15,552 nt of DNA from Chloroflexota bacterium (GCA_013694645.1 JACDBZ010000142.1:1-15552), one strand, 5' to 3'. Shown: positions 1 to 7,492, numbered from the stretch's first letter. The notes: a model not told the origin generated them from the letters alone. Numbers and translations: made by a program.

Positions 1-198
1 GTCTCGGCCGAGGTCGACAGCGCCACGATGGGCAACCACGCTGCCGTTCGCTTCGAACGGTTGGTTGATGCGGCGCCTCAGCCCTCGATCGCGACGCCCG
101 CCACCTCGAGGCAGGCGGCTCTGCGACTCGTCGTGATGCGGCTCGTGGTCGAACGTGCGATCGACAACCTGGGAATCCGGATCGACCTCGGCAGCTAG
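1..198 (+). CDS. 3' end of an unrecognised gene (partial)
   Basis: An open frame enters at base 1 and stops at TAG 196-198, giving the last 65 residues of a protein whose start lies outside the window. Codons are rich in G/C at third positions, as in neighbouring genes, which supports real coding. The C-terminus is an Ala/Leu/Val/Arg-rich helix-like stretch (around ALRLVVMRLVVERAIDN) ending in IRIDLGS. I do not recognise the family. It points the same way as the following gene but is separated from it by about 100 bases that carry a promoter-like element, so it is probably a separate unit. Confidence 0.6.
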   Translation, partial: VSAEVDSATMGNHAAVRFERLVDAAPQPSIATPATSRQAALRLVVMRLVVERAIDNLGIRIDLGS

Positions 199-232
199 CC
201 CGACAGGTTCGAACTCGGTGGTGTCCTGGCGC

Positions 233-238
233 TAGAGT
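233..238 (+). promoter_or_regulatory. -10 element (TAGAGT) for the DUF5808-type gene
   Basis: TAGAGT lies in the 96-base gap after the upstream stop and would start transcription near 245, leaving a leader of about 50 bases before the ATG at 295. A TTCGAA about 19 bases upstream could be a poor -35. It resembles the TAGAAT elements found before other genes in the window. This is a pattern match only. Confidence 0.4.
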
Positions 239-294
239 ACCGGGAGCACGACCCGGCACAGGGCTTGCGATGAGCATCGGCCAAGGAGGAATTC

Positions 295-642
295 ATGATC
301 GACAACGTTCGCGACGACCTCGCGCAGCGGGCCGATACCGCCCGCAACGAGCTGGGCGACCTTGCCTGGCTGCTCCGCATGGCAGTGGTTGGCGCCGTGG
401 CAGGCGCGGTCTACACCGAGCTGCGCAAGCCGCCGGCGCAGCGCACATGGAATGGGAAACTGTTGGGAGTTGTGCCGTACGATTTCAGGCTGCCGTCACT
501 CGAACAACTGCGCTCCGCCTATTGGAACCCGCGCTCGCCGAAGCTCTTCTCGGATCGTCCGCTGGGCGTGGGATGGGCGGTCAACATTCCAACCTTGCTA
601 CGCCGCCTGGGCGTTCACCAGGGATTCACCAAGGGCCGCTGA
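295..642 (+). CDS. DUF5808-type small membrane-associated protein
   Basis: A 115-residue protein. The ATG at 295 is preceded by a strong ribosome binding site (AAGGAGGA, 283-290), which fixes the start. Residues 1-22 are charged and helical, and residues 26-43 form one likely membrane segment. The C-terminal half has the pattern I associate with the DUF5808 family: PYDFRLPS (61-68), YWNP (76-79), LF (84-85) and GVGWAVN (91-97). The family has no established function. The next gene begins 25 bases downstream on the same strand and is also a membrane protein, so the two may be co-transcribed. The family assignment comes from remembered motifs, not from a search. Confidence 0.75.
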   Translation: MIDNVRDDLAQRADTARNELGDLAWLLRMAVVGAVAGAVYTELRKPPAQRTWNGKLLGVVPYDFRLPSLEQLRSAYWNPRSPKLFSDRPLGVGWAVNIPTLLRRLGVHQGFTKGR

Positions 643-667
643 TCGAGACCGCCAGCATCGCAGCCGA

Positions 668-1117
668 ATGAGCTGGTTTCCGATTCTCCTTGCCGCACAC
701 ATCGTGCTGGCGGTGGCGCTGCTGCTGCCGAGCGTGCTTCTGCCCTTTGTGCTGCGTCGCAACGATGGCGCGTCCCATCCGGCAACGAAGGCGCTGACGA
801 CCATGCAGGGTACCGGCACCCTGATCATCGCGACCGGGCTGGCGATCACCGGCACGGCCATGCTCCTGATCCTCGGCCCGGAGCTGCTCACCCAGCCATG
901 GCTGCTGGTCGCACTGACGCTGTACGGGATCAACCTGGTCGTGGCCGCCGTCATCAGCCGCCCGAACCTACGGCGCCTCATCGGGCTGAGCATGGCGGGC
1001 GCAGACGATGACACCTGGAGCAGGCGCGCCAGGCAGCAGCGCTACGTGGCGTACGGGATGGCGAGCGTGATCGGCGTCATCGGCTTTCTGATGAGCACGA
1101 AGCCGAACCTGTGGTGA
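668..1117 (+). CDS. Four-helix integral membrane protein, DUF2269-like
   Basis: A 149-residue hydrophobic protein. The ATG at 668 is the sensible start because the frame upstream runs through the preceding gene; no clear ribosome binding site is visible. Four membrane segments are predicted by eye: residues about 4-27, 46-70, 77-97 and 127-145. A charged, Arg-rich loop (about residues 98-125) lies between the last two. Size and layout resemble small DUF2269-type membrane proteins, but no diagnostic motif confirms it. It lies 25 bases after the DUF5808-type gene and probably shares its transcript. The function is unknown. Confidence 0.65.
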   Translation: MSWFPILLAAHIVLAVALLLPSVLLPFVLRRNDGASHPATKALTTMQGTGTLIIATGLAITGTAMLLILGPELLTQPWLLVALTLYGINLVVAAVISRPNLRRLIGLSMAGADDDTWSRRARQQRYVAYGMASVIGVIGFLMSTKPNLW

Positions 1118-1124
1118 GGCGGAC

Positions 1125-1229
1125 CTAGAAACGCGGCAACGGCAGCGGGCGCCCCATGACGAAGAAGATGCCCGCCACGATCAGGAACATCGCGATCGCG
1201 AAGAAGAGCAACCAGCGCAGAACTTCCAT
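1125..1229 (-). CDS. 34-residue single-span membrane miniprotein
   Basis: A short minus-strand frame from ATG (1229-1227) to TAG (1127-1125) encodes 34 residues. Residues about 5-25 form one strongly hydrophobic segment (LRWLLFFAIAMFLIVAGIFF), followed by a basic, proline-rich tail MGRPLPLPRF. A GGAG ribosome binding site (1237-1240) lies 7 bases before the start, and a TAGAAT -10 element (1286-1291) lies about 50 bases further up. It sits tail to tail with the plus-strand membrane gene, whose stop is 8 bases away. I know of no named family. Small one-helix proteins often attach to larger membrane complexes, but nothing here says which. Confidence 0.65.
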   Translation of the reverse strand: MEVLRWLLFFAIAMFLIVAGIFFVMGRPLPLPRF

Positions 1230-1285
1230 GCTCGGACTCCGATACGGTGGATGGATCGGCAGCTGACTCCCCCATCGGTCGGCCG

Positions 1286-1291
1286 ATTCTA
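1286..1291 (-). promoter_or_regulatory. -10 element (TAGAAT) for the 34-residue membrane protein
   Basis: Read on the minus strand this is TAGAAT followed by CGGCC, the same hexamer and following bases as the plus-strand element at 1333. Transcription would start near 1279 and give a leader of about 50 bases with a GGAG site. No convincing -35 is visible. Confidence 0.5.
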
Positions 1292-1332
1292 TCGGTCCCG
1301 TCCAGCCCCCGCGCGAAATCGGGTGACCGCTC

Positions 1333-1338
1333 TAGAAT
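1333..1338 (+). promoter_or_regulatory. -10 element (TAGAAT) of a leaderless promoter for the cysteine ligase
   Basis: TAGAAT is followed by exactly 7 bases (CGGCAGC) and then the GTG start at 1346. Transcription should therefore begin at or within a base of the start codon, so the message would be leaderless. The absence of any Shine-Dalgarno sequence before this GTG agrees. No good -35 is visible. Confidence 0.6.
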
Positions 1339-1345
1339 CGGCAGC

Positions 1346-2620
1346 GTGACCCTTCGCCTGCATGATGCCCGCCGTGGCGGGCTGCATCCATTCGCGCCGA
1401 TCCCCAACCGAGACAGCATCGGGCTCTACGTCTGCGGCGTGACGCCCTACGACACCGGTCATCTCGGGCACGCGTTCACGTACGTCAGCTTCGATGTCCT
1501 GCATCGGTACCTGGAGTACCTGGGCCATGACGTCATCTATGTTCAGAACCTGACGGATGTCGACGACGACATGCTGCGCAAGGCGCGCGAAACCGGCGAG
1601 GACTACCTTGCGCTCGGAAACCGATGGGTGACGACCTTCCTGACCGAGATGGCCGCACTCAACTGGCTGCCGCCCGACCACTATCCGCGCGCCACGCAGC
1701 ACATACCGCAGGTCCTGTCGCTGATCGAGAAGTTGGTGTCGAATGACCTGGCATATGCCGCCGAGGGCAATGTCTTCTTCGACGTCTCGGCCGATCCGTC
1801 CTACGGGCAGCTCTCGAAGCTGTCGCGGACCGACATGCTGCCGATCGCCAACGAGCGCGGCAACGTCCCCGACATGGCCGGCAAGCGCGACCCGCTCGAC
1901 TTCGTGCTCTGGCAGCGCTCACTGCCGGACGAGCCCGCCTGGGCGTCGGCATGGGGTCCCGGTCGTCCTGGATGGCACATCGAGTGTTCGGCGATGTCGA
2001 TGACCTATCTCGGCACGCAGTTCGAGATCCACGGCGGCGGCGCCGACCTGCTCTTCCCGCATCATGAATCTGAGCTCGCCCAGGCGGAGGGCGCCACCGG
2101 CGATCGGCCATTCGTCGCCTGGTGGACCCACGCCGGGATGCTCAGCTACGACGGCGACAAGATGAGCAAGTCGCTCGGCAACCTCGTGCTGGTGCGTGAC
2201 CTGCTGCGAACGTATCCCGGCGACGCGATCCGTCACTACCTCGTTTCACGACACTACCGATCGGAGGTCCACTTCACGGAGGCCGAGCTCGCGGTGTCGG
2301 CCGAATCAGCCGCCCTCCTGCGTCGCGCATGCGTGCGAGCCGAGCAGCAATCCCCTGCCGATCCCGCGCTCGCGGACGTCGTTGACCTCCCCCCGATGGT
2401 GGCCGAGCATCGGACGCGGTTCCTGGCGGCGATGGACGACGACCTCAACACGCCGCTCGCGATGCCCGAGCTCGAGGCTTTGGCGCGCCTGGCGCTCGAC
2501 GCGACCGATCCCCACGTAACCGCCCAGGCCGGCTGGATGGTGCGCGAGCTCGGCGCTCGAATCCTGGGCCTGCGACTGACCGCGGTCCCCGCGGCGGTGC
2601 GCAGCACGACGGCGGCATGA
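1346..2620 (+). CDS. cysS: Cysteinyl-tRNA synthetase/MshC-family cysteine ligase
   Basis: A class I aminoacyl-tRNA-synthetase-fold enzyme of 424 residues that activates cysteine with ATP. It has the HIGH-type motif HLGH (39-42), KMSKS (272-276), and zinc ligands Cys30, Cys214, His239 and Glu243, matching the spacing of the E. coli CysRS site. A DALR-type helical segment (FLAAMDDDLNTP) follows near residue 355. The protein ends soon after, without the C-terminal region (pattern AR..KDWA.AD..R..L...GI.L.D) that contacts the anticodon in typical CysRS (about 460 residues). The TPYDxxHLGHAxTY form of the motif also resembles MshC, which joins cysteine to GlcN-inositol in mycothiol synthesis, so the family is firm but the substrate is not. 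The GTG at 1346 is preferred over upstream in-frame starts because a -10 lies 7 bases before it. Confidence 0.8.
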   Translation: MTLRLHDARRGGLHPFAPIPNRDSIGLYVCGVTPYDTGHLGHAFTYVSFDVLHRYLEYLGHDVIYVQNLTDVDDDMLRKARETGEDYLALGNRWVTTFLTEMAALNWLPPDHYPRATQHIPQVLSLIEKLVSNDLAYAAEGNVFFDVSADPSYGQLSKLSRTDMLPIANERGNVPDMAGKRDPLDFVLWQRSLPDEPAWASAWGPGRPGWHIECSAMSMTYLGTQFEIHGGGADLLFPHHESELAQAEGATGDRPFVAWWTHAGMLSYDGDKMSKSLGNLVLVRDLLRTYPGDAIRHYLVSRHYRSEVHFTEAELAVSAESAALLRRACVRAEQQSPADPALADVVDLPPMVAEHRTRFLAAMDDDLNTPLAMPELEALARLALDATDPHVTAQAGWMVRELGARILGLRLTAVPAAVRSTTAA

Positions 2621-3294
2621 TCGGCGGCAATCCCGGGGACGACCTGGTCCCGGTCAGTATTCGGCTCGGCGAGGTCGTGCCACCCGAGGACCCGGAGGAC
2701 TGGACCCGCCCGCTCACCTGGGTCGCGGCGCTGGGCATGCTGGCCGGCCCGATCATCGCGCTCGCATGGTTCGTCACCGCACCGCCGACGGATGCGGGAG
2801 GTGCCCTCCTCGCCACCTATCTCGTGGCCGGCACTCTCAGCGCAGGCGCGGCAGCGACCGGCGCGACGCAGGTCGGCGCCGCCCGGGCCGCAACTGCCAC
2901 GCTGGGAGCCGGCCTTTTCGGCGCCCTGCTGATCATCGTGCTCGGCGTCGTGATGGCGGGCGAGCGCCAGGTCGGGGCTGCGTCGCCAACGCTGGCTCAC
3001 GCCTTCGCCGCCGCTGTCTCGGGCCTGATAGGGACGTCTGCCGCTGCCATCGTCGGAGCCGTGGTCGCGGACCTCGATTCGCGAATCGTGCGGCTCCTGC
3101 CGGCGGTCCTGGCCGGAGCGATCGTCGCCGTGGCCGGCGTGAGCCTGCTGCTTGGTCCGCCGGGCGACCGTCAGATCCCTCGATCAAGTGGCGAACGAGG
3201 TTCGGACAGCGGCCGATCGGCGGGTATCCCTTCCTCGCTCATCGCCCCGACGCTCGAACCATCAAAGAATGTTCGGCATACTCAATCGTCATGA
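2617..3294 (+). CDS. Multi-helix membrane protein of unknown function
   Basis: A 225-residue protein whose ATG overlaps the ligase stop (ATGA, 2617-2620), implying translational coupling. After an acidic 30-residue N-terminus come about five hydrophobic segments rich in Ala/Gly/Leu/Val (residues about 33-55, 62-82, 92-115, 130-152 and 158-178). The last 45 residues are polar, Ser/Arg-rich and unlike the rest, ending at an ATGA overlap with the peptidase gene. That tail may be genuine, or it may reflect a lost earlier stop. I do not recognise a family and see no catalytic motif. Its position between a cysteine ligase and a peptidase does not suggest a role. Confidence 0.65.
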   Translation: MIGGNPGDDLVPVSIRLGEVVPPEDPEDWTRPLTWVAALGMLAGPIIALAWFVTAPPTDAGGALLATYLVAGTLSAGAAATGATQVGAARAATATLGAGLFGALLIIVLGVVMAGERQVGAASPTLAHAFAAAVSGLIGTSAAAIVGAVVADLDSRIVRLLPAVLAGAIVAVAGVSLLLGPPGDRQIPRSSGERGSDSGRSAGIPSSLIAPTLEPSKNVRHTQSS

Positions 3295-5273
3295 CCGCTG
3301 CCACCCCCCGCGCCCTCGTGCGGGCCCAGGTCGCGCTCGAGTCATTTCGCATGACCGCGGATGGCGATACCGTCATCTACGCGCTGCGACGAGTCATCCG
3401 CGGGGCGTACGAATCTCACATCTGGAGGCGACCCTACCGCGGCGGCCGAGCCCGCCAGCTGACGCGCGGACGCGTTCGTGACGGATCACCGGACATCTCG
3501 CCGGATGGCCGCCGCGTGGCGTTCGTGCGCTCGGCGGTCGGGACCGACGACGCGGTCGCCCAGGCGTGGATCCTGCCACTCGACGGCGGCGAGCCGTGGC
3601 AGCTGACGAAGCTGAAGCACGGCGTGGCGAGCGTTCACTGGAGCCCCGATGGACGGCGTCTTGCGCTGGTGGCACAGGCGGGCGACCAGCGATTCGTGAT
3701 CGGGGACGACGGGCCGAAGGGACGGAAGCCGGTGGCGCGCCGCCTCACGCGCCTCGATTTCCGTGACGATGAATCCGGGCACGTCGTCCGTCGGGCGCAC
3801 CTGTGGCTCGTGGCGGCGCGCGAGCGGGCGAAGCCACGTCAGCTGACGAGTGGCGACTTCGATGTGCTCCACCCGGCCTGGGCGCCTGACGGACGCCGGA
3901 TCGCGTTCGGCGCTGATCGTGGGCCGGACGCGACCATCCACCCGCGTCTCCAGGTCTGGTCGGTCGGCACCGATGCGAGGCCGCAAATCCGGGAGCTCGT
4001 CGGTCTGGCTGGCGACGCGGATCGTCCCGCATTTTCGCCCGATGGCCGTCACCTGGCCTTCATCGGCACCGACGTGGATGATCCGCCCGACGAGGTCCCG
4101 CCGGCGCTCTGGGTCCTGGACCTGGCGTCGGGTCAGCCGCGATCATTGACGGCGTCGCTCGACCGGCCCGTCGGCGAGTGGGCATGGTGCGACCTGTTGC
4201 TGAGTGAAGAGGCGCCCGGTCCGACCTGGCTCTCGGACGAAACGCTGTCGGTCATCATCGGCAACCGGGGGCGAAATGTTCCGTACCGCGTCGATCTCGA
4301 GGGTCGCGCTGAACCTCTCACGGATCCGGCGATTCGGATCGCCTGCGCCGGTATCCACGCCGGAGGTGGCCGAGTCGCAGTCAGCGTAGCGATCGACGCT
4401 CGGGCAGGCGACGTCCACGCAGTCGAGGATGGCGCGCTGCGTGCCATCACGCGCGATGGGTCCACGTGGCAGCGTCGATTCCCGACGGTGACGCTTTCCG
4501 AGCTCGAGCTGGACGGGCCGGCTGGACCGATCCACGCCTGGCTCGCCTCGCCGACCGCCGCCGGCCGACGGACGCTCCCGACCATCCTTCACCTGCATGG
4601 CGGCCCTACCGGCGCATGGGGTCCCGGGGGTACGCTCGACGCCATCGCGCTGTGCGCCGCCGGCTACCGCGTGCTGATGCCGAACATCCGAGGATCGACC
4701 ACGTTCGGCGGCGAGTGGGTTCGCCCGCTCTCCGCGAGCTGGGGGACGGTCGACGCCGAGGACGCCCTTGCATCGGTAGATGCGCTGGTCGAGCGCGGGC
4801 TGGCCGATCCAAAGCGACTGGGCCTCATGGGGCTCTCCTACGGCGGCTTCCTGACCCAATGGCTCATCGGCGTCACGGATCGCTTTGCCGCGGCCTCCTC
4901 CGAGAACGGTGTGACGAACCAGGTCAGCACCTGGGCCAACTCGTATTTCGGCGTCCATTACAACCGGCGCGCCGGCCTGGGCGATCCCCTGACCGATGCG
5001 GGCATGCGCGCGCTCTGGCGCTCCTCACCTCTGCGAAACGCGGCCAACATCAGGACGCCACTCCTGATGCTCCAATCGGAGGAGGACCGGATCTGCCCCG
5101 CGTCCGACAATGAACAGCTCTTCACCGCTCTGAAGGTGCTGGGACGCGAGGTGGAACTCATCCTCTACCCCGATGAGCACCACGGCATGAAGAGCTTCGG
5201 CCGGCCGGACCGACGAATCGACCGCATGGAGCGCATCCTGGCCTGGTTCGACCGGCACCTTGGCCGCGCCTGA
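3291..5273 (+). CDS. S9-family serine peptidase (acylaminoacyl-peptidase/prolyl oligopeptidase type)
   Basis: A 660-residue enzyme with the two-part layout of S9 peptidases. The first 400 residues or so form a beta-propeller with repeated PD40-type blades (SPDGRRVAF, SPDGRRLAL, APDGRRIAF, SPDGRHLAF). The C-terminal alpha/beta-hydrolase domain has HGGP near 437, the nucleophile elbow GLSYGG with Ser516, the acid Asp599 in SEEDRICP, and His631 in DEHHG. No signal peptide is visible, so it is probably cytoplasmic and degrades short or N-acylated peptides. The start at 3291 overlaps the previous stop (ATGA). A CATACT sequence just upstream (3277-3282) might give an extra internal promoter. The exact substrate cannot be read from sequence. 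Confidence 0.9.
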   Translation: MTAATPRALVRAQVALESFRMTADGDTVIYALRRVIRGAYESHIWRRPYRGGRARQLTRGRVRDGSPDISPDGRRVAFVRSAVGTDDAVAQAWILPLDGGEPWQLTKLKHGVASVHWSPDGRRLALVAQAGDQRFVIGDDGPKGRKPVARRLTRLDFRDDESGHVVRRAHLWLVAARERAKPRQLTSGDFDVLHPAWAPDGRRIAFGADRGPDATIHPRLQVWSVGTDARPQIRELVGLAGDADRPAFSPDGRHLAFIGTDVDDPPDEVPPALWVLDLASGQPRSLTASLDRPVGEWAWCDLLLSEEAPGPTWLSDETLSVIIGNRGRNVPYRVDLEGRAEPLTDPAIRIACAGIHAGGGRVAVSVAIDARAGDVHAVEDGALRAITRDGSTWQRRFPTVTLSELELDGPAGPIHAWLASPTAAGRRTLPTILHLHGGPTGAWGPGGTLDAIALCAAGYRVLMPNIRGSTTFGGEWVRPLSASWGTVDAEDALASVDALVERGLADPKRLGLMGLSYGGFLTQWLIGVTDRFAAASSENGVTNQVSTWANSYFGVHYNRRAGLGDPLTDAGMRALWRSSPLRNAANIRTPLLMLQSEEDRICPASDNEQLFTALKVLGREVELILYPDEHHGMKSFGRPDRRIDRMERILAWFDRHLGRA

Positions 5274-5353
5274 GCGCGTTGAAATTGACAATCCGGCGAC
5301 CAGACGCCGATGTATGAGGCCGCTGCCCGATACAACCGCGCGCTCGAGACAGG

Positions 5354-5899
5354 CTAGACGGATGACTTCCGGCTGAGGCGGTCGGCGAGCCCGCCGACGG
5401 TGAGCGCCAGGCCCAGGGCGAGGATGCCCAGGGCGGCGACCAGGCGGAAGGCCTCGCCCCCGAATGCTGTCGCGAACACGAGATAGGCGACCACTCCCCC
5501 GGCGGCAATCCCGGAGCCGATCCATTTGAAGGCGGGCGCATCGGCAATCCATCCGGCCGCGTACATGCCGAGCCCGAAGCTGAACGGAAGGACGCTCCAC
5601 AGGTATGCCCAGGCGGCCCAGCGGTCGGTCAGGCTGGTGTAGAGCAGCGCGCCACCGACGCCCGCCAGGAGCGTGCCCGGGATCACCATCCCCGCCCGCA
5701 GCCGCCGGCTGGGTCCGCCAAGGAAGCCCGGGACCAGAAAGAAAAGCGAGGCGCCGATGAAGAGGAGCGGCCACCATCGCAGGACCTCGTCCCCGATTCC
5801 GAGTCCGCGAAGGAACTCGAGGAGCGGCTCGCTGGCCAGGACTACCAGGCCGACCAGGACGAGGAGCAGCCCGGCGATCAGCTCGATGGTTCGGCTCAC
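5354..5899 (-). CDS. Six-helix membrane protein with a leaderless GTG start
   Basis: A 181-residue protein. The frame is open further upstream, but GTG at 5899 is chosen because the hydrophobic protein begins there and a TATACT -10 ends 7 bases before it. Six membrane segments are visible: about residues 5-22, 40-59, 66-88, 95-115, 124-145 and 150-170. The RWWPLLFIGASLFFL stretch resembles the WWPLLLI-type helices of LiaF/DUF5668-like envelope proteins, but this is too weak to assign a family. It ends in a basic tail (ADRLSRKSSV). It is convergent with the S9 peptidase gene, 80 bases away. The function is unknown. Confidence 0.7.
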   Translation of the reverse strand: MSRTIELIAGLLLVLVGLVVLASEPLLEFLRGLGIGDEVLRWWPLLFIGASLFFLVPGFLGGPSRRLRAGMVIPGTLLAGVGGALLYTSLTDRWAAWAYLWSVLPFSFGLGMYAAGWIADAPAFKWIGSGIAAGGVVAYLVFATAFGGEAFRLVAALGILALGLALTVGGLADRLSRKSSV

Positions 5900-5906
5900 G
5901 GAGCCG

Positions 5907-5912
5907 AGTATA
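5907..5912 (-). promoter_or_regulatory. -10 element (TATACT) of a leaderless promoter
   Basis: On the minus strand TATACT is followed by CGGCTCC and then the GTG start at 5899. It has the same 7-base spacing and the same CGGC after the hexamer as the cysteine ligase promoter. No Shine-Dalgarno sequence is present. Confidence 0.6.
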
Positions 5913-6177
5913 CGGTCGGCATCAGGCCGGTGCCTGAGCAGCCCGGGCCGGACGCCGCGTGACATTGACAAATGCTTCCCCGATGCGCGTTGGCCGGCTG
6001 CGACGGCGCTCCCGCGGCGCTGTGGAGCGTGAGCCCGGTCGCGGCGATGCCCATACGCCGGCCAATGCATACCCCCAGCGCGGTTGTCAATCTGCGAGCG
6101 GGAGAAGCAGCTGCACTCCACCGGTCGCGGACATCAGGCTGGCCCGAGTTGCCCGCGGAGCTGCCTCGTCTTCGGAT

Positions 6178-7374
6178 TTACATCTCTCCCTCGAACGGGG
6201 GCTGCGGCATGCGAAGGGGCTTGTCCTTGCGATACCCGAGGAGGTAATCGGCCTGCATGATGGTGTGGATCTGCGACGTTCCCTCGTAGATGACCGAGCC
6301 CTTCGAATTGCGCAGATAGCGCTCCACGGGGTATTCGTTCGAGTATCCGTACGCCCCGTGCACCTGGATGGCATCAAGGGCAGAAGCCACCGCGTGATCA
6401 GTGCAGAACCATTTGGCCAGGCCGGTCTCGCGCGTGTTCCGCTCCCCCGTGTTCTTCTTCGCGCCGGCCTTGAAGACGAGCAGCCGTCCCGCCTCGATGC
6501 CCGCGTACATCTTGGAGAGCATCTGCTTGACCAGTTGGTGCTGGCCGATCTCGGAGCCGAACGCCTGCCGCTCGTGCGCGTACTTGACCGATGCGTCCAG
6601 GCAGGCCTGCGCCAGCCCCACGCTTCCCGCCGCCACGGTGTAGCGGCCCTGGTCGATGGCGCTCATGGCGATCGCGAAGCCCTCCCCCTCCTCGCCGACG
6701 CGGTTGGCCGCAGGCACCTCGCAATCGGAGAAAGTCAGGATCCCGGTGTTCCCGGCCCGGACACCGAGCTTGCCGTGCAGGGATTCGGAGGAGAAGCCCG
6801 GGAACGAGCGCTCGACAATGAAGGCAGTGATGCCGCGATGTCCCTTGCTCTTGTCAACCGTGGCGAACACGAGGAAATGATCGGCCGTGTCCCCCAGGCT
6901 GATCCAGATCTTCGAGCCATTGAGGAGGTAGCGATCGCCGTCGCGGCGTGCCGTCGTCGTCAGCCGACCGGCATCCGATCCCACCCCGGGCTCTGTCAGG
7001 CTGAACGTCGCCAGCTTCTCGCCGCGCGCCTGCGGGACCAGGTATTGCTGCTTCTGCTGCTCGGTGCCCCACTGGAGCAGCGTCAGCGAGTTCAGGCCGG
7101 TGTGGACGGAAAGGATGACGCGGAAGGCGGTATCGGCGCGCTCCATCTCCTCGCACAGCAGCGCGAAGGCGATGTAATCCATCCCGGCCCCGCCATAGCG
7201 TTCGGGGATGGGGAGCCCCAGCAGACCAGCAGCGCCCATCTTCTCGTACAGCGAACGGTCGTAGCTGGCACTGGCATCCAGCTCGCCGATGCGCGGCAGG
7301 ATCTCGCGCTCGGCGAATGCGCGAGCGGTTCGCTGGACGTCGCGCTGCGCATCGGTAAGGGACAAGTCGATCAT
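6178..7374 (-). CDS. Acyl-CoA dehydrogenase
   Basis: A 398-residue FAD-dependent enzyme that oxidises an acyl-CoA to the 2,3-enoyl-CoA in fatty acid or branched amino acid breakdown. The three usual parts are present: a helical N-terminal domain, a middle beta domain with the flavin/substrate motif FSLTEPGVGSDA (near 124-135) and KIWIS (near 157), and a C-terminal helical domain with ERQAFG, QVHGAYGY and YEGTSQIHTIMQ. Glu364 in YEGT is the expected catalytic base of the short/branched-chain subfamily. The length is normal. The ATG at 7374 has GGAG (7380-7383) 5 bases upstream. It stands alone, with no thiolase or ETF gene adjacent, so its chain-length preference cannot be inferred. Confidence 0.93.
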   Translation of the reverse strand: MIDLSLTDAQRDVQRTARAFAEREILPRIGELDASASYDRSLYEKMGAAGLLGLPIPERYGGAGMDYIAFALLCEEMERADTAFRVILSVHTGLNSLTLLQWGTEQQKQQYLVPQARGEKLATFSLTEPGVGSDAGRLTTTARRDGDRYLLNGSKIWISLGDTADHFLVFATVDKSKGHRGITAFIVERSFPGFSSESLHGKLGVRAGNTGILTFSDCEVPAANRVGEEGEGFAIAMSAIDQGRYTVAAGSVGLAQACLDASVKYAHERQAFGSEIGQHQLVKQMLSKMYAGIEAGRLLVFKAGAKKNTGERNTRETGLAKWFCTDHAVASALDAIQVHGAYGYSNEYPVERYLRNSKGSVIYEGTSQIHTIMQADYLLGYRKDKPLRMPQPPFEGEM

Positions 7375-7407
7375 TGGTACTCCGTGGGGACATGGACGGG
7401 ACCAGCG

Positions 7408-7436
7408 ATTCTAGACGCAGTTCGCAGCCACACGAA
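7408..7436 (-). promoter_or_regulatory. Promoter of the acyl-CoA dehydrogenase gene
   Basis: The -10 TAGAAT (7408-7413, minus strand) with a TTCGTG -35-like hexamer (7431-7436) 17 bases upstream. Transcription would start near 7401 and leave a leader of about 27 bases with a GGAG site. The hexamer and flanks (TCTAGAATCG) are identical to those before the cysteine ligase gene. Confidence 0.5.
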
Positions 7437-7463
7437 TCCCGACCAATTTCTCCGTGATTAGGG

Positions 7464-7492
7464 TTGACGAAGGAATAGTGTAAGGCTAGCCT
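7464..7492 (+). promoter_or_regulatory. Promoter of the iron uptake operon
   Basis: The -35 TTGACG (7464-7469) and -10 TAGCCT (7487-7492) are separated by 17 bases, the best sigma-70-type promoter in the window. The -10 lies inside the 18-bp palindrome at 7479-7496. A regulator bound there would block RNA polymerase. Confidence 0.65.

Noticed and set aside
5294..5309. CGGCG-6-CGCCG hairpin between the convergent peptidase and membrane-protein genes, considered as a terminator
   Set aside because: The stem is only 5 bp and no T-run follows on either side.
5310..5357. 15-codon open frame (MYEAAARYNRALETG) after the peptidase gene
   Set aside because: It is helix-like in composition but too short, with no ribosome site or -10. 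It could be a gene remnant but cannot be shown.
5913..6177. 265-base gap with open frames on both strands and ATTGACAA-type -35-like sequences (5965-5970 plus, 6085-6090 minus)
   Set aside because: No -10 at 16-18 bases from either TTGACA, no ribosome sites, and the frames lack protein-like composition. I see nothing supportable here.
5959..7461. A 500-codon plus-strand open frame opposite the acyl-CoA dehydrogenase
   Set aside because: It is the antisense of a gene with complete catalytic motifs, and no start signals are present.
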